From Candidatus Caenarcanum sp. (GTDB lineage: Bacteria; Cyanobacteriota; Vampirovibrionia; Gastranaerophilales; UBA9971), in NCBI GenBank assembly GCA_020720345.1, contig DYOT01000005.1:1-22306 (forward strand): a stretch of DNA of 22,306 nt, read 5' to 3'. The notes under the pieces were generated by a model. That model did not search any database. It had not been told where the DNA came from and saw only the letters and a program-made list of their open reading frames with translations. Shown here in pieces: positions 8,161-14,653 of this stretch. How positions within the stretch are numbered: position 1 is the first letter of the stretch; each line of letters opens with the position of its first letter. The position numbers were made by a program, and so were the translations under genes.

Positions 8161-8217
8161 GAGCCTGTCTGGTTAAAACATAAAATTAGCTAGAAATGCT
8201 TTAACAAGACAGCTTCT
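8161..8217. repeat. 57-bp hairpin repeat, copy 1 (upstream of fcl)
   Basis: Matches 10212-10268 in direct orientation at 55 of 57 bases. The element is itself an imperfect palindrome: CTGTCTGGTTAAA near the left end pairs with TTTAACAAGACAG near the right end with one mismatch. The two copies exactly flank the fcl-FemAB gene pair. In the frame used by copy 2 it would read RACLVKT-stop, but a stop codon lies just upstream, so no gene remains here. Confidence 0.9.
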
Positions 8218-8233
8218 GATAAGTCAGTATAAA
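8206..8233 (+). promoter_or_regulatory. Possible promoter for the fcl-FemAB pair
   Basis: AAGACA (8206-8211, 4 of 6 match to -35), 16-base spacer, TATAAA (8228-8233). The -35 lies inside the 57-bp repeat, so the element could supply part of the promoter. The match is weak. Confidence 0.3.
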
Positions 8234-8264
8234 TTTGTCATACTAAAATTAATGGAATTAAAAA

Positions 8265-9206
8265 ATGAATAAAAAAATATTTATAGCCGGACACAAAGGC
8301 ATGGTGGGGAGCGCAGTCTTCAGGAGGCTTCAAAAGTTCGGATATGAAAATATAATTTTGAAAGACAGAAATGAGCTTAATTTAACTTCTTCAGAACAGG
8401 TTTTCAGTTTTTTTGAAAAAGAAAAACCTGAATGGGTATTTCTTGCCGCCGCAAAAGTTGGTGGAATTTATGCCAATAATGCTTATCCTGTAGATTTTCT
8501 TCTTGAAAATCTGAAGATACAAAATAATATCATTGAAGCAAGCTATAAAAACAAGGTAGAAAAACTTTTGTTCCTCGGCTCAAGCTGCATTTACCCCAAA
8601 TTTGCCCCCCAGCCGTTGAAAGAAGAATATCTGCTGACTTCATCCCTTGAACCGACAAATGAACCTTACGCCCTTGCGAAAATTACAGGTATTAAGCTTT
8701 GTAATGCGTATAACAGACAGTACGGAACAAATTATATTTCCGTCATGCCGTGCAATTTATATGGCATTGGCGATAATTACCATGAAAAGGATGCCCATGT
8801 TATTCCAATGCTCATAAGGCGTTTTCATAAAGCAAAGCAGGAAAAGATTCCAAAGGTTATAGTCTGGGGGACAGGAACACCGATGAGAGAATTTATGTAT
8901 TCGGAAGACCTGGCAGAAGCATGTGTATGGCTTATGGAAAACAAAAACGTTGCTAATATTGGAGAATTTGTTAATATCGGCACAGGGTCTGATGTAACAA
9001 TAAAAGAACTTGCGGAATTTATTAAAAAAACTGTCGAATATAATGGCGAACTGGAATTTGACACCACAAAACCTGACGGAACTCCTAAAAAACTTCTTGA
9101 TGTGTCAAGAATTAATGCACTTGGGTGGAAAGCAGGAACAAAACTTGAAGACGGTTTGAAGTTGGCTTATAATGACTTTTTGCATAATCCTGAAGTAAGA
9201 TTGTAA
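8265..9206 (+). CDS. fcl: GDP-L-fucose synthase
   Basis: NADPH-dependent 3,5-epimerase/4-reductase that turns GDP-4-keto-6-deoxymannose into GDP-L-fucose, the donor for surface glycans. The 313-residue short-chain dehydrogenase fold shows the cofactor loop GHKGMVGS (9-16), LGSSCIYP (104-111), the YxxxK pair Tyr135/Lys139 and DAHVIP with His178. Ser106/Ser107, Cys108, Tyr135, Lys139 and His178 line up with the E. coli catalytic set with an offset of one, so it should be active. The ribosome site is weak (GGA about 10 bases before the ATG). It is followed 8 bases later by the FemAB-like gene. The partner dehydratase gmd is not in the window, so GDP-mannose dehydration must be encoded elsewhere. 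Confidence 0.95.
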   Translation: MNKKIFIAGHKGMVGSAVFRRLQKFGYENIILKDRNELNLTSSEQVFSFFEKEKPEWVFLAAAKVGGIYANNAYPVDFLLENLKIQNNIIEASYKNKVEKLLFLGSSCIYPKFAPQPLKEEYLLTSSLEPTNEPYALAKITGIKLCNAYNRQYGTNYISVMPCNLYGIGDNYHEKDAHVIPMLIRRFHKAKQEKIPKVIVWGTGTPMREFMYSEDLAEACVWLMENKNVANIGEFVNIGTGSDVTIKELAEFIKKTVEYNGELEFDTTKPDGTPKKLLDVSRINALGWKAGTKLEDGLKLAYNDFLHNPEVRL

Positions 9207-9214
9207 GGGCAAAA

Positions 9215-10234
9215 ATGATATTAAACGGTTATAAAATATACGAGATTTTTGATGAAGAGCTGAAGCCTTATTGGGAAGAACTTTTTAGCAAAGGCATGGG
9301 CTATAATCTTTCATATAGCTGGTGCAAGCTCTGGTGGGAAAGTTTTAGCAACGGCAAAAAGCCTTATATTTACACTTTTTGGGAAAACAAAAAATTAAAA
9401 CTGCTGGCTCCTTTTTATTTAAAAGGCAAAAGGCTTTTTTTAATCGGTACAAAGCCGGATATTTATGACGAATTTAACGTTTTATACGAAAATCCTTTAT
9501 ATTTGGACAAATTTGTGGATTATTTAGCATCCTGCCCTTATGAAGCAGGCTTTAAACACCTTAACTCCAGCTCTGAATTTGCTAAAAGGCTTATAAATAA
9601 ATTTTCAGGGAGCGGGATTCTTACTGTTTCGCCGGTATCAGAAACTAAAAACAGAATAATAGAAAAAATAAAGCAGGAAAGCGCAATAAAATCGGACATT
9701 AAAAGATGCGAAAAAAATCTTGAAAAAGATTTTAACGACGAATTTATTTTAGAATTTTCGGTAAGCAAACAGCCTGAATTTATTGATGAATTTATAAAAT
9801 TCCACAAAAACCGCTGGGGCGGAGGAATGCTTGTTAAAAAAGCCAATCTGGAAAATTTTGTAAGGGAAGTTTTTTTCAAAGATGAAAATATGCTTTTATC
9901 GAGGCTTTATCTGAAAAATTCCGGTGAAACAGCAGCTTATTGTTATGGATATATAGATTCAGCAAGCACCTACTGGTTAAGCATGACCGCGCATAATAAC
10001 AAATACAGGAAGTTTGCTCCTGGAAAAGTTATTTTATACAAATTAATAAACCATTTAAAAGAAAAAAATATTTCAATCCTTGACTTTGGCAGAGGGTCAG
10101 AAAATTATAAGAATGAATTTTCTGATTATCAGGATGTTTTATTTAATTTATTTACTTATAAAAATTCCAGAGCCTACATAAAAACAAGAAATTTTATTGA
10201 TAAAATATTAAGAGCCGGTCTGGTTAAAACATAA
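9215..10234 (+). CDS. FemAB/CelD-type GNAT acyltransferase
   Basis: The 339-residue cytoplasmic protein has the double-GNAT layout of the CelD/BcsL and FemAB-like family often found in exopolysaccharide clusters, where members acylate or aminoacylate sugars or lipid intermediates. Family marks are FHKNRW (196-201), the block TAHNNKYRKFAPGKVILYK (258-276) and DFGRGSENYKNEF (290-302), close to the family consensus DxGxGxxxYKxxF. A ribosome site AAGGG overlaps the fcl stop, so the two are co-translated. The last seven codons (RAGLVKT) and the stop come from the downstream 57-bp repeat, so the natural C-terminus may have been replaced. The donor and acceptor are unknown; coupling to fucose is suggested only by position. 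Confidence 0.75.
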   Translation: MILNGYKIYEIFDEELKPYWEELFSKGMGYNLSYSWCKLWWESFSNGKKPYIYTFWENKKLKLLAPFYLKGKRLFLIGTKPDIYDEFNVLYENPLYLDKFVDYLASCPYEAGFKHLNSSSEFAKRLINKFSGSGILTVSPVSETKNRIIEKIKQESAIKSDIKRCEKNLEKDFNDEFILEFSVSKQPEFIDEFIKFHKNRWGGGMLVKKANLENFVREVFFKDENMLLSRLYLKNSGETAAYCYGYIDSASTYWLSMTAHNNKYRKFAPGKVILYKLINHLKEKNISILDFGRGSENYKNEFSDYQDVLFNLFTYKNSRAYIKTRNFIDKILRAGLVKT

Positions 10235-10268
10235 AATTAGCTAGAAATGCTGTAACAAGACAGCTTCT
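10212..10268. repeat. 57-bp hairpin repeat, copy 2 (end of FemAB-like gene)
   Basis: Direct repeat of 8161-8217 with differences only at element positions 6 and 41 (T to G in both). Both changes weaken pairing in the palindrome arms. The left 23 bases encode the C-terminus and stop of the FemAB-like gene. The rest lies between two converging genes and may help separate their transcripts, although no U-run follows. Confidence 0.9.
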
Positions 10269-10286
10269 AAAGCTTTTATACAGGGT

Positions 10287-11927
10287 TTAGGCATATTGTG
10301 CGGAGAAAATTTTATTTACCAGAAGTTTATGACTGATATCTTCCTGATTTTTAATATTTCCAATTTCTTGGGCGTTATTTTTTGGTTCGGTTGAACCTGC
10401 AAAACCGCAACCGCACTGGGCTTTTTCTCTTAGCTGCTTTTCTCTTGCTTTATTAGTCATGTGATTGCAAAGAACAGGCATGCCTATGCCAAGAGCAAAC
10501 ATTGACCATGCAAGACCTGCAAGGGCAGCGCCGTTATGAATAGCCATTTTCTGCATTTTCTCTGCTTTAGGAAGGTGCTTGGTCATCGCTCTCATTTCGC
10601 TGTGAGTTTTTACAGAAACATTTGTGAGCCAATTTTGCACTGTTTTTAAGGGGTTTTTATCTTTAAGAGGGGCACTAATATTTACAAAAGATTCACCTTT
10701 TCTATCGGCTAAATGCGCCACGCCTTTTGCGACAAAACCGCCTAAAACAAGCCAGTTCATAAAGCCGGCGTAGTCCCTCACGGTAGTAACTTTTAATTCC
10801 TGCTCGTCTCTTGAAAACATAAATCTTGAAATTAAAGAAGTGCCGTAGACCAGCTTTATAAGATTCATATGAGTGTTTGGTCCTTTTAGTTCAATCTTGT
10901 CCTTAAAGTTTTGAAGTCCTTTGCCTTTGACAAAAAATCCTGTCTTTTTGTTGAAGCCGCCTATTGTAGTAACAACCATTAAAGCCATGCCGGCAGCAGT
11001 AAGCGCTTTCTTTGCCCATAAGCCCTTGTTTTTTTCTTTATTCTTAGCTTGCTGCTGTGCATCTCCGCTGCAAAAATCTTTATAAGCAGCATAACCGCTT
11101 TTCCCTGTTCTTAATTTTGTAATGGTATTGTTGATAAAAGGCAGCGTAGCAATACCCAGCATTGACAATGCTGTTGCCCAGCGGGTTTTTCTTGGGGCAA
11201 ATTCAACAATATCTTTAACTCTTTCAGCTATTTTGTCATGACTTCCGGCTTTTACAAAAACCTTTTTGCCTACGGTTACGGCATCATTCAATAAAGAATG
11301 AATGTCTGTTGAGAGCTCATGTTTGTTTCTGAAAGTAATCGAACCTGCTGCGCCTGTCTTTTCTGTATATTTCTCCGCAATTTCATTTAAAATTTTAGAG
11401 GCTTTTTTTTCATCTTTATTATCCCCAAGAACTAACCCTGCAAATTTTTGAGGAATATCTTCCATCTGCTTTTTAGAAATTTTAATCTTTTTAGTTCTTC
11501 CCGAAAGCCCCTCTGTATTTTCAAGGACTTTAACAGCATAATCTTTAATAACTTCAATTTTTTGTTCTTGAGTTGCTGTTTCACTAAAAAATCTTTTTCC
11601 CCCTGCCTCATTCCATGCTTCGTGCAGGTTTTCAATGGTTTTACTGTTTGCGGTTACTCCTTTATACTCTCCGCCTTTGAAAAAGTTCATCATTACTAAC
11701 GCAGCAATGCCGGGACCAAAAGGGTTAAATATAATGGGAGCGGTCTCCCGAAAGAAGGTTTCTGCTCCGTATACAGGATTTTGATAGGAATCAATAGCTG
11801 TTCTTGGGGCTATCATAGTGCTTACGTCTAAAAAGGCAACTTCTGCTATAGGATTTTGCTGTAAGTATTGAAATCCTTTAGTCAGGGTGCTTGAAGAAAG
11901 TGCACTAATAACAGATCCATTCAACAC
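10287..11927 (-). CDS. Membrane protein of unknown function, 546 aa
   Basis: I do not recognise a named family. Hydrophobic segments occur at about 70-83, 250-268, 306-323, 386-403 and 464-486. A basic and Gly/Lys-rich region (about 85-250) and a long basic stretch after each helix suggest a protein that is part soluble and part membrane. A CGCGF cluster (505-509) follows the last helix. There is no classical signal peptide, and the N-terminus (residues 21-60) is neutral with FLDVSTMIAPRTAI. The start is a GTG at 11925-11927 with AAGGAGGG 10 bases upstream; a TTG follows directly. A promoter candidate lies at 12024-12052. It resembles large lineage-restricted proteins I associate with gut Melainabacteria, but that is an impression only. 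It separates the fcl cassette from the polysaccharide locus. Confidence 0.8.
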   Translation of the reverse strand: MLNGSVISALSSSTLTKGFQYLQQNPIAEVAFLDVSTMIAPRTAIDSYQNPVYGAETFFRETAPIIFNPFGPGIAALVMMNFFKGGEYKGVTANSKTIENLHEAWNEAGGKRFFSETATQEQKIEVIKDYAVKVLENTEGLSGRTKKIKISKKQMEDIPQKFAGLVLGDNKDEKKASKILNEIAEKYTEKTGAAGSITFRNKHELSTDIHSLLNDAVTVGKKVFVKAGSHDKIAERVKDIVEFAPRKTRWATALSMLGIATLPFINNTITKLRTGKSGYAAYKDFCSGDAQQQAKNKEKNKGLWAKKALTAAGMALMVVTTIGGFNKKTGFFVKGKGLQNFKDKIELKGPNTHMNLIKLVYGTSLISRFMFSRDEQELKVTTVRDYAGFMNWLVLGGFVAKGVAHLADRKGESFVNISAPLKDKNPLKTVQNWLTNVSVKTHSEMRAMTKHLPKAEKMQKMAIHNGAALAGLAWSMFALGIGMPVLCNHMTNKAREKQLREKAQCGCGFAGSTEPKNNAQEIGNIKNQEDISHKLLVNKIFSAQYA

Positions 11928-12352
11928 TATTTTTTTGCCCTCCTTGGAAATTAAAACCAGCTAAACGACGTAACAATTCCTGTAATTGACAGTTTCTTGA
12001 AATGATGATTTGGATAAGTGTCATTTATACAATAATAACTTTTTTAGGTTAATCTAATAAAATTATCTTGTCAAGCTCATGGTTTTCCCTAAAGTCAAAT
12101 ATATTAAGAAATATTGGCTTCCTGAAAATTTAATTTTTGAAAAATCAGAGCTTTTTTCTTCTTTAACGTAAAGTATAAAGTTTATTTAATTGGTTTTTGA
12201 TGAAAAAAAACTAATTAAACCACTTTTCAATCATCTAATTACTAAAAACTTGAGAAAGAAATTTATTGCTAAAACTCCTTAGCTTGTTAAGTTTTATTAA
12301 GACCAGCTAGTCGTTCGAGTTAATTCCCGTCTTAAATCAATCATTTTACTTT
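11928..12352. other. Gene-free stretch between unknown gene and polysaccharide locus
   Basis: I see no coding frame with a ribosome site here. It holds a candidate minus-strand promoter (12024-12052) and an AT-rich hairpin at 12185-12219 (14-bp arms with one mismatch, 7-base loop). The remainder is AT-rich with no recognised RNA or repeat. It ends at the 48-bp palindrome. Confidence 0.6.
12024..12052 (-). promoter_or_regulatory. Candidate promoter of the 546-aa protein gene
   Basis: On the minus strand TTAACC (12047-12052, 4 of 6), 17-base spacer, TATAAA (12024-12029). The leader would be about 90 bases. Confidence 0.4.
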
Positions 12353-12400
12353 CATATTAAAGGGCTGCGGCTTTATATAAAGCCGCAGCCCTTTAATATG
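12353..12400. terminator. Perfect 48-bp palindrome after the sugar transferase gene
   Basis: Every base from 12353 to 12376 pairs with 12377 to 12400; the centre is TTATATAA with no required loop and a GC-rich core (GGGCTGCGGC/GCCGCAGCCC). It begins 13 bases past the stop of the minus-strand phosphoglycosyl transferase gene. It has short T/A flanks on both sides and may act as a terminator or as a 3' stabilising hairpin. Confidence 0.7.
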
Positions 12401-12412
12401 ATATCTTTTATT

Positions 12413-13162
12413 TTAAGCGGCATCTTTGCCAAACAAAACTATAGGAACGGTTTGTATAAGAATTTTGAAATCTTTGTACAAAGACCAGTCCTTTGCATAT
12501 TCATATTCAAGATTCACCACTTCCTCGAATTTTTTAATATTAGACCTGCCGTTTACCTGCCATGGTCCCGTCAATCCCGGCATCATCGCAAAGCGCACAT
12601 AATACGAATGCTTGTACTGATCCACTTCTGACGGTAAAGGCGGACGAAAGCCCACAAGGCTCATTTCTCCCTTGAGAACGTTAAAAAGCTGCGGAAGTTC
12701 GTCAATGCTGTATTTTCTTATGAATTTACCAACTTTTGTTATTCTGGGATCGTCAAACATCTTAAACATCAATTCATTTGTCTGATTATGTTTTTTAAGT
12801 TCTTCAACCCGTTTTTCTGCGTCTTGGTGCATGCTTCTGAATTTGCAGATATAAAATTCCCTGCCATGCTGCCCTATTCTCTTTTGTTTAAAAAATACAG
12901 AACCCCTGGATTCAAATTTTATGGCAGCGGCAACAAGAAAAAGTATTGGTGAAATAATGACCAGACCGATTAAAGTAAGCATCGTTTCTATTATTCTTTT
13001 AAGCGCATATTGGATAGTTTTGTGATTTAAATGGAAAAGATTAATAGAAATTTCATAAGGATTTTTTATTGAATTATCATTTTTTTTGTAACATTTTTCC
13101 GGAAAATCAATAATTTCTGAAGAAATAACGCTGTTATTTTTTATTAAATCTTCTTTTAACAT
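12413..13162 (-). CDS. Undecaprenyl-phosphate phosphoglycosyl transferase (bacterial sugar transferase)
   Basis: Monotopic phosphoglycosyl transferase that moves a sugar-1-phosphate from a nucleotide sugar to undecaprenyl phosphate, the first membrane step of glycan repeat-unit synthesis. Of 249 residues, about 1-55 are a polar N-terminus. A re-entrant helix spans about 58-81 with the family Ser-Pro kink at 71-72, followed by FKQKRIG (91-97), YICKFRSM (104-111), the catalytic Asp154-Glu155 pair in SIDELPQLFNVLKGEMSLVG (152-171, family hallmark) and MPGLTGPWQVNGR (194-206). It is the short form without the extra membrane domain of WcaJ-type enzymes. The sugar cannot be read from sequence. AGGGGA precedes the ATG. 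It lies 14 bases after the GT4 gene, so one operon. Confidence 0.94.
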   Translation of the reverse strand: MLKEDLIKNNSVISSEIIDFPEKCYKKNDNSIKNPYEISINLFHLNHKTIQYALKRIIETMLTLIGLVIISPILFLVAAAIKFESRGSVFFKQKRIGQHGREFYICKFRSMHQDAEKRVEELKKHNQTNELMFKMFDDPRITKVGKFIRKYSIDELPQLFNVLKGEMSLVGFRPPLPSEVDQYKHSYYVRFAMMPGLTGPWQVNGRSNIKKFEEVVNLEYEYAKDWSLYKDFKILIQTVPIVLFGKDAA

Positions 13163-13176
13163 TCTGATCCCCTTTT

Positions 13177-14328
13177 TTAATTTGTGGTTTCAATGATCTC
13201 TTTAAGTCTTTCGTCAAATTTTTCTTTATCGAATCTTTTTGAATTTGTTCGAATAAGCTTGTGATCCCATTCTTTCTTTTCACAGATTTTTACTGCATTA
13301 CAAAGAGACGCAACAGTCTGTTCATCAAAAAGAACTCCGGTTTCTCCGTTGACAACTATGTCAAGTGCGCCGCCGCCATTAAAAGCTATAACCGGCTTGC
13401 CCGCAGCCTGTGCTTCAGCCATTACGATGCCGAAGTCCTCTTTTCCGGGAAATACAAATCCTTTGCACCTGTTCATGTAATTTGCAAGAACATCGTTGGA
13501 AACTTTTCCAAGCATTTTTACGTTAGGTTTTGCAATTTTATGAAACTTCCTATTTTCTACCCCATCGCCAATAATTATAAGGTTTTTGCCATTTTCATTA
13601 AAAGCTTCTATCGCAAGATCAAATCTTTTATATCCTACAAGCCTGCTTATCATTAAATAATAGTCATCGTAACCTTTATGCGAGAATTTATTGGTGTTGA
13701 CAGGAGGATGAAGGATTTCACAGTCCCTGTTATAGAATTTTTTTATTCTGGACGCGGTATAACTTGAGTTTGCGAGGAATTTATCAACTCTTGCAGAGCT
13801 TGAAACATCCCAAACCCTGAGGTAATTGCAAAGAAAAGAACTCATGATACTTGTGAATTGATTTACCCCATTAAGATTATGATATGTCCAGAATAAATCC
13901 CATATATACCTTGCAGGAGAATGACAATAACAAATATGAACAGCATCCGGTCTTGGTATAACACCTTTTGCAACGCAGTGATGCGATGAAAAAATAATGT
14001 CATATTGCTGTAAGTCAAGATATTCAATGGCAGTAGGCATTAACGGAAGATAAGCCTTGTAGAGTTTTTTGCTTAAAGGAAGATTTTGTATAAAAGTTGT
14101 CTTTATTTTTCTTTTCAGGATGTCTTCAGGCAGAATCTTTTCATCGACCACTGTTGCATACATATCAGCATCAGGATACATTCTTGCTGCTGAAAAGGTT
14201 ATGCTTTCCGCTCCTCCGATCCCGCCTGCTATTTGATCGGTAACTATCGCAATTTTCTTTTTTGAAATGTTTTTTTTCTTAAAAACTTCAATTTTTTTTA
14301 GTGTTTCCCGGGAATCAGCCAATAACAT
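13177..14328 (-). CDS. GT4-family glycosyltransferase (mannosyltransferase-like)
   Basis: GT-B fold retaining glycosyltransferase acting at the inner face of the cytoplasmic membrane on lipid-linked sugar intermediates. Of 383 residues, the N-lobe carries the Gly-rich loop QIAGGIGGAES (32-42) and HICYCHSPARYIWD (131-144), a block I associate with WbaZ-type mannosyltransferases. The C-lobe carries ISRLVGYKRFDLAI (227-240) and the EX7E pair Glu297/Glu305 in GKEDFGIVMAEAQA, followed by GKPVIAFNGGG. The motifs are complete. It leads the minus arm of the polysaccharide locus and is followed by the phosphoglycosyl transferase, so it may add the second sugar. GDP-mannose as donor is an inference from the WbaZ-like block. 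Confidence 0.9.
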   Translation of the reverse strand: MLLADSRETLKKIEVFKKKNISKKKIAIVTDQIAGGIGGAESITFSAARMYPDADMYATVVDEKILPEDILKRKIKTTFIQNLPLSKKLYKAYLPLMPTAIEYLDLQQYDIIFSSHHCVAKGVIPRPDAVHICYCHSPARYIWDLFWTYHNLNGVNQFTSIMSSFLCNYLRVWDVSSSARVDKFLANSSYTASRIKKFYNRDCEILHPPVNTNKFSHKGYDDYYLMISRLVGYKRFDLAIEAFNENGKNLIIIGDGVENRKFHKIAKPNVKMLGKVSNDVLANYMNRCKGFVFPGKEDFGIVMAEAQAAGKPVIAFNGGGALDIVVNGETGVLFDEQTVASLCNAVKICEKKEWDHKLIRTNSKRFDKEKFDERLKEIIETTN

Positions 14329-14491
14329 AATAATTGCCTCTTGAAAAATAAAATCAGATAATAAATGCTTTATATTTTAGTGTTTGTTTAGGAAATATAT
14401 AACACTCGTTCATTCAAACAGAATCCCCTTGTGTATATAGCCACCTATTTAATAATTTTATAGGGAGGCTGCCTTTTACCGGCTGTTATCC

Positions 14492-14520
14492 TTGTCAAGT
14501 GCGGCATGACCTTTTATAAA
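14492..14520 (+). promoter_or_regulatory. Promoter of the polysaccharide export operon
   Basis: TTGTCA (14492-14497, 5 of 6), exact 17-base spacer, TATAAA (14515-14520, 5 of 6). Start near 14527, giving a leader of about 127 bases before the ATG at 14654. It drives the OPX-Wzz-Wzy-GT4 arm. Confidence 0.6.
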
Positions 14521-14522
14521 GT

Positions 14523-14617
14523 ACTTAAGTTAATTACCCTGTTAGACGAAATAAGAACCCTTTTTATATAGCAAATCGGGTAATTTATTTTCAATATTAT
14601 TTAACTTAAGTTCTTAT
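14523..14617 (+). promoter_or_regulatory. Structured 5' leader with competing stems
   Basis: Within the predicted leader, 14523-14533 pairs perfectly (11 bp) with 14601-14611, and 14533-14539 pairs (7 bp) with 14578-14584. A different perfect 8-bp stem, 14551-14558 with 14610-14617, uses some of the same bases. The two folds exclude each other, as in attenuators or riboswitch-like leaders. No known riboswitch consensus was recognised. Confidence 0.4.
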
Positions 14618-14653
14618 AGAAAAATTCAAATAATTTAGAAGGTGGAGGATATT

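Noticed and set aside
8143..8175. Tiny frame MFKLTESLSG upstream of fcl
   Set aside because: Ten codons, ribosome site too close to the ATG, and it runs into the 57-bp repeat in a different frame from the FemAB tail; probably chance or a relic.
12301..12340. tRNA-like word GTTCGAGTTAATTCC
   Set aside because: The T-arm stem does not pair and no acceptor or anticodon arm can be drawn around it.
14642..14653. GTG start for the OPX gene
   Set aside because: It lies inside the GGTGGAGG ribosome site that is ideally spaced for the ATG at 14654.
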